Shown here: piece after piece, positions 23,117 through 33,911 of the stretch | Layout: each line of letters opens with the position of its first letter | Numbering within the stretch: position 1 is the first letter of the stretch | Assembly (NCBI GenBank): GCA_036365515.1 | Contig: CM070877.1 | Span: forward strand, 90,219,522 to 90,283,521 | Source: Torymus aiolomorphi | Taxonomy: Eukaryota > Arthropoda > Insecta > Hymenoptera > Torymidae | Length of the DNA: 64,000 nucleotides | Reading direction: 5' to 3' | Made by a program: the position numbers and the translations under genes | Notes under the pieces: generated by a model | What the model was told of the DNA's origin: nothing | The model's database searches: none | Seen by the model: the letters and a program-made list of their open reading frames with translations, nothing else

Positions 23117-25033
23117 ATGTCCAAGATTCATAGTGATAGGTGTTGCAATCCTTACAATTTGAAAGGTCACAAAGGAAAAGGTCTTCAGCGTATTTCGAGT
23201 GGTGCCAACCAAATTTTTCCAAACTTTTGAAATAATGCTAAAATTTGTACAGTATGTAGGTTAATTAAACGTCCTCATATAGATGCAGATTCGAATGCCT
23301 CATCAAATTTTCATAAAATGTACGATAATGGTAATCATGATATTGAACAAAATATTTCTGGATCTTCTGGAGTATCTTCATTATCCTCTAATACAATGGA
23401 ATCTAACTTCAAATCACAAAGAGAAATCGAGTTGGAAGATATGTTGAGTGGATTGAAAGAAAAGTTTTCTTCTTTTGAAATTAACGATCCTTTGAGATTG
23501 ACGATTTTGACAGTGGTTCCAGATGCGTGGAGTCTTAATAAAATTAGTCGGGAATTCAACTGCTCGAGACAGTTTGCAAAAAAGACTAGAGAATTAAAAA
23601 CTTCTAAAGGCGTTTTGGCAGATACAACTGCTAAGAATGGCAGACCATTGTCGGAAAGCACTGTGAGACAAATAATAGACTTTTACAGTAGTGATGAACA
23701 GAGCAGAATCATGCCAAGTATGAAAGATGTGATTTCTGTAAAAAATGACGAAGGTAAGCAGTTGTTACAGAAACGTCTCCTTCTTTCAGATTTAAGGTGT
23801 CTTTATGATACTTACAGTAAATTATATCCTGAATATCCAGTTAGTTTTCGTAAATTTGCCCAGCTCCGACCAAAGCATTGAATACGCGCTGGGGCAAGTG
23901 GTACGCGTTCAGTTTGTGTCTCTACGATACATCAAAATTGCAAATTGATGATTGACTCTATAAATTTAAAAAATCTCACTAAAAATCCTGATATGGTTTT
24001 AGATGATTACAAAGATTGTTTACGACAAATCGTATGTCAAAATTCTAATGTAAATTGTTTTGTCGGTGAATGCGTAAAGTGCCCCGGTGTTAGTGAGTTC
24101 GAAAAGTATTTAAAGGAACTCTTAGAGAAGGAAAATATTGATCAAGTGCAATTCAGTGTATGGACAACTACTGACAGATCAACTCTTCAAACACAAATTT
24201 GTTCATCATCTGAATTTGTTGATGAATTGTGTGAAAAATTGATCAAATTAAAATCCCATTCTTTCATTGCAAAAGAACAATCTCGGTACTACCAGGAAAG
24301 AAAAGAGAATTTAAAAGAAAAAGAATTTCTTGTTGTATTAGATTTTTCTGCGAATTACAAGTATGTGGTACAAGATGCATCACAAGGATTTCATTTTAAT
24401 AATTCTCAATGCACTGTTCTTCCTATTGTGTGTTACTTTAAGAATGGGCTAAAAATCGAGCACAAAAGTTTTATTTTCCTGCCAAATAGTACACTTCATG
24501 ACACTGCTGCTGTATATACTGTACAGAAATTGCTACTTCCTGAATTGAAAAAGATTAGTTCTGACCTGAGTAAAGTTATTTACTTTAGCGATGGTGCCAA
24601 GCAGTATTTTAAAAATAAATATCAGATGATGAACCTTATGTATCACGAAGAACATTTTGGTGTGCAAGCGGAATGGCACTTTGATGCCACTGCACGCGGT
24701 AAAGGGGCTTCAGATGGTGTGGGTTCTGTATTCAAAAGAGAAGCTGTACGAGCTAGTCTTCTATGTAAACCAAACGATGCCATTATTTCATTTGACAAAC
24801 TAATTGATTGGGCTAAGAAAAATTTCAAAACTATTCATGTATTGTCTTATAATGATAAAGATCATCAGAAAACAAAAAGATTTTTGAATAGAAGATTTAC
24901 TGCTGCTCCACCAGTTCTAGAAATTCTAAAAAATCACTGCTTTTTACCTATTAATAAAATAGAAATGATAATTAACAGATATTCTAAAGATTGTAATACA
25001 TCAAGATTTTCATATGAAGATTTCAAAAAATAG
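23117..25033 (+). pseudogene. B1 transposase-like protein with two in-frame TGA codons
   Basis: One reading frame runs from ATG 23117 to TAG 25033, interrupted only by TGA at 23228 and at 23879. Order: a Cys motif (RCCNPY...CTVCR), a Ser-rich linker, a helix-turn-helix-like region (WSLNKISREFNCSRQFAKKT), SRIMPSMKD, then after the second TGA a Cys cluster (CFVGECVKCPG), WTTTDRSTLQTQ, LDFSANY, YFSDGAKQYF and a GKGASDGVG block. The last three give plausible catalytic Asp positions of an RNase H-fold transposase. In B2 the position of the second TGA is Cys. I recall similar proteins as uncharacterised repeats in many arthropods. Readthrough is possible in principle; decay is simpler. Confidence 0.75.
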
Positions 25034-25197
25034 ATTCTAAAAGCTCAGGTGGTATTACAATTATGGCATACAATAAATACATTTTCATCAAGATTTTTCA
25101 TAAATGCTGAGTAATTCTTAGTTACATTTTTCTATTTTAACTTTTAGACGTATTTTCGTTAATCTACAGTGCATAAATTCAACAATTTGACTGCAGC

Positions 25198-25716
25198 GCA
25201 CGAACTCTTTCAGTTTTCGCGTTGCCACCTACCGGCGGTGCACAAATTACGAAAATCCAAAAATTTTAAAATATCGAAAAATAATAAATGCCATCATATT
25301 TTGCATACAATTTTGAGTCAAAAGTGTACTTAACAATTTTTCTATTAGACGCATCGTTTTACAGGAAAAAATTCATGAACTTAAAAAATTTCGAATATTA
25401 ATGAATTTTTTTCTCGAAAACTGTGCGTCTATTCAAAAAAGTACTAAAGATAGTTTTATCTCAAAATTGTTCGCAGAATACGATAAAATTTTTTATTTTT
25501 CAAAATTTTGATTTTAATAAAATTTTTTATTTTTCAAAATTTTGATTTTTTTATACTTTTTGTCCACCATTTTGGATCCGGCATTTGATTTTATGAAATC
25601 GCCACACGGCATTAAAAACTAGATGAAATAAGCTTTCTATTGAGATGTCACAGACGTAATTTGAGTAAAAACTTAAATGGAGAGGGCGGGGGTGTAACGT
25701 TGGAAGAAAATGCTCC
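25198..25716. repeat. B1 right terminal inverted repeat
   Basis: Mirror of 22320-22850. It begins with TTTCAGTTTTCGCGTTGCCACC and ends at a (TA)n tract. A few indels relative to the left repeat indicate some age. Confidence 0.88.
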
Positions 25717-25954
25717 ATATATATATATATATATATAAACTTGTATAACGTTAGTTCCCAGGACCCCATGTTACTGTATACCTATACGTGACTAAAGAAA
25801 TAATGTCTCTTATGGGGGCCGATGTCTTCAAAACTGACGTTAAACATATGTAGATTCAGGGACTGTCCCCAAAACTAACAAATGTCCCCGAAACCAACGT
25901 TAAACATCTGGAATGTCCTGGAAATTAACATAAAATATAAATATATATATATAT

Positions 25955-26095
25955 ATCGGATATTTCAGGTGAAGTCAGCAACTCAAAAATTTAAAATCGC
26001 TCGAAACTCGTTTTCTTTTAGTTATTTATGAAAAAAAAATGTTACTCTAACTTTAGGTTGATATTTACAAAAATAAAAGAGCTATTCAAGATTGA
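25955..26095. repeat. Dispersed repeat shared with 42434-42571 (inverted)
   Basis: About 140 bp, starting TTTCAGGTGAAGTCAGCA, is the reverse complement of sequence at 42434-42571. Both copies abut a (TA)n microsatellite, so a TA-seeking element end is likely. The flanks 25717-25954 and 26096-26449 hold no gene; a short direct repeat of GTCCCC/ACGTTAAACAT phrases occurs near 25840-25910. Confidence 0.65.
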
Positions 26096-26449
26096 AAATT
26101 CAATTGTTTTGCAATTTTTGGTTAAAATCCAAATTTATTCTTTTTTTAACCCAAAATCTTGTAACTATTTGTATAGAACATTGATTAGCAAAAAGTTTGC
26201 ATTTTTTTCTGTAGAATGTTCCAGTATTTATTTTATAACCCTTTTTTAAAGTCTCTGATTGGCTGCTTCTTAGTATACCTTCATCGAAGGATATTGAGGC
26301 TGCGGCCAAATATTTTTTATTCGACAAATTTTATTTGTATTCTTCTTCGAAAACCCTTCAAAATGATTTTTTCATCAATACTGGCCGAGCAAAGGGAAAA
26401 AAGTTACAATTTTTAGAAATATCAAGATAAATCCATAATTTCAATTTTT

Positions 26450-27065
26450 GATAACATGATTAATGAAACTGAATATTATTCATACATCTTATGGCATGGA
26501 CTGTATCACTGAATTTTGTTAGAGCATCAAATAGAACATTATAAATATCTTTTTTCAATAATATTAGGTTTACACAATAAGTGATACCTAATTATAAATT
26601 AATAATAAATTAAGCTACAGAGGTTAATTACTATAAAGCTGTCAAAATGAAATCAGCCAACAGACAATTTTGCAGTGTATATTCCAAAAACAAGATCCAA
26701 GTACTGCTCTATTATAAATTTTATTTATAATTTTATTTAGAATTTTATTTATAATTTTATTTATAATTTGTAATTTTATTTTTAAAAATTAAAAATTTTT
26801 TAAAATATCAAGCAAAATCCGTAATTTCAATTTTTGATAACATAATGATAATGAAACTGAATATTATTCATACATCTTATGGCATGGATTGTACCACTGA
26901 ATTTTGTTAGAGCATCAAATAGAACATTATAAATATCTTTTTTCAATAATATAAGGTTTACACAATAAGCGTCACCTAATTATGAATGAAATGATGAGTG
27001 TGTTGCCTGATTTCATTTTGACAGCTTTATAGTAATTAACCTCTATAGCTTAATTTACTATTATT
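26450..27065. repeat. Duplicated block with direct and inverted parts
   Basis: About 26450-26600 recurs directly at about 26839-26985 (GAAACTGAATATTATTCATA, GCATCAAATAGAACATTATA). The segment following the first copy (26607-26665, ...AAGCTGTCAAAATGAAATCA) recurs inverted at about 27010-27065. The whole looks like an AT-rich MITE cluster. No protein is encoded. Confidence 0.7.
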
Positions 27066-27279
27066 AAATGGCTTTATTAGCTTTAGCTATATTTGTACAT
27101 TTTACAATCTGTTTTTAATTCTAAATCCGACTCCGTCTCAATTCTGTGTTTGTGTCTGTGTAGCTGTTTGTGTTTTTGTGTAAATAAATGAAACTCTTTG
27201 ACTTAATATTATAGAAATATAAAAGTATAAAATATAAATTTAAAAGATATACCATATTAAACTAAATTATTTCGACGTG
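27066..27279. other. AT-rich spacer
   Basis: Nothing recognisable apart from a short GTGTTTGTGTCTGTG simple stretch near 27145. Confidence 0.5.
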
Positions 27280-27420
27280 TTCTTGTTTATGCACATACTG
27301 ATTGTGCACATATTAATTGTGCACACTTTAACATTGGTATATATCTATATATATAGATCTGTACCAATGCTATCTGTGCACAATAAATATGTGCACAATC
27401 CTTATGTGCACAAACAAGAA
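27280..27420. repeat. 141-bp palindrome with phased GTGCAC motifs
   Basis: The arms (27280-27346 and 27362-27420) pair. GTGCAC occurs at 27304 and 27319 in the left arm (with ATGCAC one step earlier at 27288) and at 27376, 27391 and 27406 in the right arm, always 15 bp apart. The centre is (TA)n-rich. It sits exactly at the 3' end of the LINE, so it is either an older hairpin element or a preferred target. Confidence 0.75.
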
Positions 27421-27706
27421 GATGCCATTATTTCTTTGAATATTAATATGTGTAAATGTGTGTGCGGTGTTTGTGTCTGTATTCTTCTGCTTTTGCTTAG
27501 CTGCGTTCTGTCTTCTATTGCCTCTTTCTCCTCTTCTACTTCTCATCTTTTGGTTCTTGTGCTGTGTTCTTTTTGCTGTTTTCTTCCTCTTTCTCTCTTT
27601 CTTTGTCCGTTTACATTTCCGGTCTTTGTTGTCGTTCTCATTCCATTCTGAATCTGTTCTCTTTACCTGTCTTGTTCTGCTCTCGTTCTTTTCCATCGCG
27701 TTTCCA

Positions 27707-30151
27707 TCAGTTTCGACAGGTTCTTTCTTTCACCGTTGACAATCTCTTCCCATCTCTTTCCTTGCACTCTTGTGGCCTCACACTCTTCGAATATATGTTT
27801 AAGGGTCTCTTCGCTATTTTTACATATTCTGCACCTCTTCTCCTCAAGTACCTCATGCTCCTATTCTCGCTTCCTTTCTTCTTTTTCGTTTCCGTGTTCT
27901 TAAGATAGCTTGGTGTCTCCTGCTGCAAAATGATATTACTTATCTCTTTTGCAAACATTGACTCTCTTATTTCTGCCGTAGTCCTCTGCTTTTCTTCGTC
28001 CATTCCTCTCTCCATAATCACTGGCCATACTGTTTCTCCTTCTGGAATCCTTCTACTCACTTCGCTCGCCGACCATCCATTGTCTTCGTAGAATTTCCTT
28101 CTTCTTTCTCCCATTTTCGGCTTCGCATTGCTGCTTGTTATTACTCTCATACATTCTTTTATTATTGTATTCCCTTCGCTTTGCACTACTTTCTGCTCAT
28201 ACTTCATCGCTCTTTTTCCGGTCTGTATTGCTATTTTCCATCTGTTCGTTTTTTCATGTATTATGTGACTGGGCGTGGTTCTGTCCAGTTTTAGGGTCCA
28301 CTTTATGTACTTATTTTGTATTTTCTCTATATCCTTGCATTCCTTGCAGTCCCATATTTCCGCTCCGTAAGTTATAACGCTGCGTACTAATGCGTCAAAT
28401 AGCTTCATCCTTCTCTCCCAGTCTTCTTTGAATTTCCTTATTCCTATGCTCCATACTCTTCCAAAAACGGTGTTTGCTTTTCCTGCTAGGTACTCTATAT
28501 GTTTCGTGTCTCCGTTGTTACTCTGTATCTTGTATCCCAGATATGTTTCTTCCTTCACTATTTCTATTTTCTCTTCCTTCCATTTGAACTTCGGGTCGAC
28601 TCCCCTTCTTCCGTTTCTTCTGAACTTTATGATTTTTGTCTTTTTGGTGTTTAACTCCATTACTCTTCTTTCTTTAAATTTACCGAACCTTTTTACCATC
28701 TTCTTCATACCTACTTCATTATTTGCCAGCAGGATAACATTATCCGAGTATCCTATTGAGTATATCTTCTTTTTTCCTATCACTATTCCTCCTTCCTGAA
28801 CTTCGCTCAATTCTTCCTCCAGTCCCGCCATGCTCACGTTGAAAAGTGTCGGGGTAAGCGGGCATCCTTGTCTCACTCCTTCCTCTGTTTTAAACATTCC
28901 TAGCTTTTTTCCTTTCACCACTACCTCATACTTCGTTTCTTCGTATATTTCTTTAATCCTGTTTCTTAATTTCGTGTTTACTCCCATCTTCTCCATTTTT
29001 TCCATATCGACTCTCTTTTTATGTTGTTAAAGTCGCCTTTGAGGTCCGCCAAGCATGCCCTGGCCTTTCCTCCTTCTTTCTTCAATTCCGATTCTACTGC
29101 ACTTTTTAGCACAAACACTGCAACTATGGTGCTTCTTCCTTTCCTGAAACCAAACTGCAGGTCTCCTAACTTTTTTCTTCTTCCAGATAGTCCTCTAATC
29201 TTTTCCTCAGTATCTCTGCGTACATTTTATACCCTGTATCCACCAGCGTCAGACCTCTGTAGTTCTTTACCTCGTCCCTCTTTCCTTTTTTTAAGATGGG
29301 CTTTACGGTTCCTACTTTCTACTCCTCTGGTATCCCACCTTTCTTCCATATTTCGTTTAGTATTCCTTTTAGTTCTTCCACAATTTCTTCTTCTCCAAAT
29401 ATCCACGCTTCGTTTTGTATTCCGTCTTTTCCGGCAGCTTTCCTCCTCTTTAGTTTATTTATTGATCTTCGGACCTCCTCTTCGCGTATCTCATCGTCTT
29501 CACACGTCAACCTCTCTTGCTTTCTTCCCATGTTTTCTATCCCTCCTTTCTGTATTTCCGTGCCTTTTAGCTGCTCTTTCAGGAATGTCATCCATTCTTC
29601 TTTCTTTATTTTGTCACTTACTTCTTGGTTTCTGTCTTTCTCTCTGTTTATTATTTTCTAGAAGCTTCTCCCGCTTTTGTCTCTTTCTATCTCTTCGATC
29701 ATCTTCTCGCTCCACTCTCTTTTCTTTTCCTTTATATACTCTCTGTATTCTCTTTTCTTTTCTATGTATTCCGAGGTACTTCTCACTCCCGTTTTGCAGT
29801 CTCTTAGAACTCGTTTCAGTTCTATTTTCATTTCTCCAGTTTTGTTTTGCCGTCTGTGCTGTAATTTGTTACTACTATGCTTCTTTTTACCTTTTCTTTT
29901 AGTTCTATCCATGTCTTTGCTTTTTCTTTCTCTGCTAGGTTTCCTATGTACTGCCTTATTCCTTTCTCTGAACAGTCTGTTCTTGTTCCATTGTCCTTCT
30001 CTCTCTTCTCCGTTTTCAGTTTCAACACTGCCTCTATCGGTTGATGATCTGAGCCCTCATTATTACCTATGCTCATGTCTTCTATTATTTCCCTTCATTC
30101 CATATTTGTTATTAGGTAGTCTATCGTTGAATTCCCTCCTGCACCTATATA
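27707..30151 (-). pseudogene. LINE ORF2, reverse transcriptase part
   Basis: Minus-strand pieces in order are a post-endonuclease linker (30076-29828, 29912-29658), a pre-RT segment with KAAGKDGIQNEAW (29591-29319), a piece with PILKKGKRDEVKNYRGLTLV, then 29005-27707 with RQGCPLTPTLFN, YSDNVILLA and a Cys/Trp-rich C-terminal domain. The catalytic box, normally Y-x-D-D, is Y-S-D-N here, so the second Asp is lost. At least three frameshifts or stops separate the pieces. The long plus-strand open frames over this region (such as 29021-29902) are complements of purine-rich coding sequence and not genes. Confidence 0.82.
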
Positions 30152-30510
30152 CACGGTGTCTCATTTTAACCTATGCAGCCAAATATCTCCGAATGCAGGC
30201 CAGATACAGAAAAATGGTTCAGATGAAAATTGTTCGTGACGATAGGGGTCAACTTTTGGTCATCTTCAATTTGACCTTGAGATCATTTTTCAAGGTTATT
30301 TCAAGGTTAAGATCATTTTTTCAAATTAGAACCCCTATTTCTGACGTCGGAATCGGACAGAGCGGGAAATTTTAGGTCCAAAACGGTTCTTTAAACATTT
30401 TTTGTGACCTCCACAAGGTTAAATCAAGGTCAAATACTTAAAAATTGGTCAGAACGCGAAATTTCATAGTTGTCTCAAGCAGAACAAGCCTTGATAAACC
30501 CAACCAATTA
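30152..30510. repeat. Mariner-type element left inverted repeat
   Basis: Complementary to 32953-33311 with scattered mismatches. It contains repeated CAAGGTTA/CAAGGTCA phrases (AAGGTTATTTCAAGGTTAAG), which could be internal protein-binding steps. Confidence 0.88.
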
Positions 30511-30920
30511 AGAAATTTTTGTGGTCGCCAATTGTGAATATGATGTTAGGTTTCTGTGGGGTGCGATGCGATGTTACCGCATGGAGGCTGAAATATCCCA
30601 AATGAGGTCATTTTGAATCACTATGAAAATCACTAAAGACACATTCTGAGAGCTTCAGGGGTCGCTGATTATAAATTCGAAGTCAGATGCGACGCCGGAG
30701 AGCCATATGGAGATTGAATCGCTTTAAGTGTGGTTAATTTTCCAATTTCCATGAAAATCGCTAAAAATACTATTCTGAGAGTTTTCACGGTCACTTATCT
30801 ACATAAGTTCCAGCAACATTGCTCTATTGGCTTTAAGCTCTTTTTGATAATACTGGGTCCTTACTTTTAGCGTTACCCAGAAACAACGACGCGGACGTAG
30901 TAAGGCCTGTTTCCTTTGGG

Positions 30921-31294
30921 GTGCTTGTTTACGTGAGTCCCCTAGCCTCTCACTGGAGTGCTTTTTTAACGTGAGTCCCCTTGCCTCTCACTGGGATGCT
31001 TTTTTAACATGAGTCCCCTTGCCTCTCACTGGGGTGCCTTTTTAACGTGAGTCCCCTTGCCTCTCACTGGGGCGCTTGTTTACGTGAGTCCTTTTGCCTC
31101 TCACTGGGGTGCTTGTTTAACGTGAGTCCCCTTGCCTCTCGCTGGGGTGCTTTTTTAACGTGAGTCCCGTTGCTTCTCACTGGAGTGCTTGTTTAACGTG
31201 AGTCCCCTTGCCTCTCACTGGGGTGCTTGCTTAACGTGAGTCCCCTTGCCTCTCACTGGGGTGCTTGTTTACGTGAGTTCCCTTGCCTCTCACC
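30921..31294. repeat. 10 x 38-bp minisatellite inside the mariner-type element
   Basis: The unit is about GTGAGTCCCCTTGCCTCTCA plus CTGGGGTGCTTTTTTAAC. Ten copies are counted by TGAGTC spacing (30934 to 31273), with unit length 37-38 bp. It lies 3' of the transposase gene. The nearby 30511-30920 sequence has no gene. Confidence 0.9.
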
Positions 31295-31317
31295 ATTATT
31301 ACTGCAGTTGACATTAT

Positions 31318-32376
31318 CTATCCACGGAGTACATGTTGAAAGTTACCTCGGTTGGCTTCCAGGAACAGGCGTAATCGCCGTTGCAAATGATCCACAGTCC
31401 TGAGCAACGTTACTCTAGAAATGGATTCGCAAGCTCTACGAATTCTATCCATATAATCTTGCCTTGCTGTAGGCCGTTGAGTAAAAACTACATTTCTATG
31501 TACCCCCACACGAAAAAATCTGGTGACTTCATATCTGGTGAATTAGTAGGCCAGTTAACTGGACCTCCTCGTCCAATCGACCTGCCATTGTAGTTGTTAT
31601 TTAAAAATCGGACGATTCGTGCAAAATGTGGTGCTGCACCATCTTGTTGAAGCCACATTCTTTTTCTTCTAGCAAGGTCGACGTTTTGCAAAAGTACTGG
31701 CAAATGATCTCTTATTAGCTCTAAATAGCTGTTTCTATCGACATTTTGCTCAAAGAGATACGGACCTATCAAGTAACCATTGACTATTCCACACCACACC
31801 ATTATGCTCCACCGATTTTGATGATCCATCGCTCTGTGCCAGTGAGGGTTCCCATCTGACCAATAATGGCAATTGTACCTGTTCAGTCGTCCATCGCTAC
31901 AAAATTTTACCTTATCCGAAATAAGGACGTATTTGAAAAAGTCTGGACCATTTTCTATCATTCTTAAAGCCCAGTGACAAAATTCAATGCGCAATTGAAT
32001 ATGGTTCTGCCTTAGTTCCTGAACTAAAGTTATATGGTAGGCATGATAGTCAATAATTCTCAGAATCTTTGAAACCGTTGGACGGGAAATACCAATTTCT
32101 CTTTCAATTTGGCGTGTGCTAATATGCGGGTCGAGATGAACGATTGCTAAAATAGTCACGACACCAGCATCATTTTCATCGTATTTGTGGTACCTGCGCT
32201 GACGAATAAGGTGACCACTGCGAGCTCTGAGTTAAAGTTCTGATTGTCAAATCATTAGGATGTCTCCTTTGTGGATACAACTCAGCATACCGCCTAGCTG
32301 CTGTACGATAATTACCATTACATTGCCCTAAAACCATTATCATTTCAACTATTTGATCAGCTGGATAATCAGCCAT
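31318..32376 (-). pseudogene. Tc1/mariner-family transposase (IS630 superfamily), broken
   Basis: The start ATG is at 32376 (MADYPADQIVEMIMVLGQC). Three frames are needed: 32376-32176 (N-terminal helix-turn-helix), 32159-31488 (second helix-turn-helix DPHISTRQIEREIGISRPTV and most of the catalytic domain) and 31509-31318 (C-terminus). Catalytic blocks are LISDKVKF (first Asp), MWLQQDGAAPH (second Asp) and NSPDMKSPDFFVWG (third acidic residue). It resembles the large insect group annotated as Tc3-like or mariner-like. The total of about 345 residues is family-typical. Two frameshifts make it inactive. Confidence 0.88.
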
Positions 32377-32837
32377 GATGTAACTTTACTTATAGACGAG
32401 ACAATTAAAAATGATTTAATTTTTAAAATATTGAGAACAGATAAACCTTCGTGTCTTGGAAATTTAACTTAAGTTAAAAATTCAATACAAATTGTTGAAA
32501 ATTCAATTCTTGCTTATTTTCAACAATGTAATAGTTAACAATTGTATTTTAACCTCTTACTTAGTTAATCTTGTTATCAGTTATTAAATTTTAAATTTTT
32601 GACATCGTTATTCCTGTGATAAAGATAAAAATTTCTTTTACTTTATATTTTTTTACGTAACGCTTATTCCCATAAAATCATGGATTTTCGTAAGTGGGAG
32701 GGTGATTTGTTGAGTTTTAATAAAAAATGGAAGGTGATGGCATCATTTTGGCCCCAAATTCGGTTTTAGCATATCAAAATTCATAAGAGTTGATGGGTCT
32801 GGTGTTGGGTACAGATCTCTTTTTTAATGTATCTGTG

Positions 32838-32960
32838 AATTATCCAGCTGATCAAATAGTTGACATGATAATGGTTTTAGAGCAATGTAATGGAAATTAT
32901 CGTACAGCAGCTAGGCGGCATGCTGAGCTGTATCTACAATGAAAACATCCTTTGATTGGT
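32838..32960 (+). pseudogene. Inverted partial copy of the transposase N-terminus
   Basis: The plus strand encodes NYPADQIVDMIMVLEQCNGN...RTAARRHAELYLQ followed by a stop. This matches the minus-strand transposase start at 32268-32376. It directly adjoins the right inverted repeat, so the terminal repeat seems to have been extended inward by an inverted duplication that captured coding sequence. Confidence 0.8.
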
Positions 32961-33311
32961 TGGGTTTATCAAGGCTTGTTCTGCTTGAGACAATTATGAA
33001 ATTTCGCGTTTTGACCAATTTTTAAGCATTTGACCTCGATATAACCTTGTGGAGGTCACAAGAAAATGTTTAAAGAACAGTTTTGGACGTAAAATTTCCC
33101 GCTCTATCTGATTCCGACGTCAGAAATAGGGGTTCTAATTTGAAAAAATGATCTTAACCTTGAAATGACCTTGAAAAATGATCTCAATGTCAAATTGAAG
33201 GTGACCAAAGTTGACCCCCATCGTCACGAACAATTTTCATCTGAACCATTTTTCTGTATTTGGCCTGCATTCGGAGATATTTGGCTGCATAGATTAAAAT
33301 GAGACACCGTG

Positions 33312-33911
33312 AATGCCCATTCTCCCTCTTTATCCATTTCCGTGTCTCCGTTTACAATGTGTATCCCTATGTTTCTAATCTTCTTGATTAGGTCTTCCCC
33401 TTCTTTGTGTATCATCTTGTCCTTGCTATTACTACCTATATCTTCTTCCTCTATTCTTTCTCCTTCTTCTGCTGGTCTGGCGTTGAAGTAGTCCCCTAGG
33501 AGTACTATTCCTTCTATATTTCTTTCTACGATTTTCTCTATTTCTTTTCCAGTTGTTCGTTCTATTTTCCCTCATGTATGTAAGTATGAATATTATCTCT
33601 TGTCTCTCTATTCTTATTCTTATTCCTGCTAGTTTGTTCTTTTCCTTTATCTCCATTTTTACTTCTTCCTCTATAACTTCTATTCCTTCTCTTACCACTA
33701 TTATCATCCCTCCTTTTGCTCTATCTCTCCTCCTCTGTCTCACTGCTGGTATATTCGTGGTTACGAAGCCTTTGAGCTTTTTGAGTATCCAACTTTCTTC
33801 TTTCTCTTCTAACCATGTTTCTGTTAGCCCTATTATGTCAAAGCTTCTTATATAATTCCGTGTTTTTTCTGTCTTTTTCTTCGCGCCTGATAATATGTTC
33901 CATATTAGCAT
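33312..33911 (-). pseudogene. LINE ORF2, endonuclease N-terminus
   Basis: The start is MLIWNILSGAKKK at 33911, followed by IIGLTETWLEEKEESW, typical of an APE-type endonuclease (the Asn near the start and Glu of the TETW block are metal/catalytic positions). A frameshift near 33520 leads to GDYFNARPAEE-like and MIHKEGEDLIKKI segments. Coding is cut at 33312 by the mariner-type element and resumes at 30151. Confidence 0.8.

Larger units (their letters stand above)
22320..25716 (+). mobile_element. DNA transposon B1 with ~520-bp terminal inverted repeats
   Basis: The left end (GGGAATTCTTTTCCAACG, 22320 onward) and right end (complement GGAGCATTTTCTTCCAACG, ending at 25716) start long inverted repeats that extend to about 22850 and from about 25198. 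Both ends abut (TA)n tracts, so the target was probably a TA repeat and the exact target duplication cannot be read. Inside are a 7 x 25-bp array and one long coding region interrupted by two TGA codons. The protein has a DDE-like pattern but I cannot assign a superfamily. The total length of 3.4 kb and both ends are preserved, so this is a complete but probably inactive copy. Confidence 0.85.
30152..33311 (-). mobile_element. Tc1/mariner-type transposon with ~360-bp inverted repeats
   Basis: The ends CACGGTGTCTCATTTTAA (30152 onward) and its complement (ending at 33311) open long inverted repeats (to about 30510 and from about 32953). It lies inside the LINE endonuclease region. TA precedes the left end (30150-30151); the matching TA on the right is not evident, so the target duplication is unverified. 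Inside are a 38-bp minisatellite, a broken minus-strand transposase, and an inverted partial copy of the transposase N-terminus next to the right repeat. Confidence 0.85.

Noticed and set aside
23228..23881. Selenocysteine or programmed readthrough at the B1 TGA codons
   Set aside because: No SECIS-like element was recognised and point-mutation decay explains the stops more simply; family A and Polinton relics show the same.
28135..29902. Plus-strand Ser/Phe/Leu-rich open frames resembling multi-pass membrane proteins
   Set aside because: They are complements of the purine-rich LINE ORF2 on the minus strand, which shows recognisable RT motifs. The same applies to the plus-strand frames at 33.3-35.4 kb.
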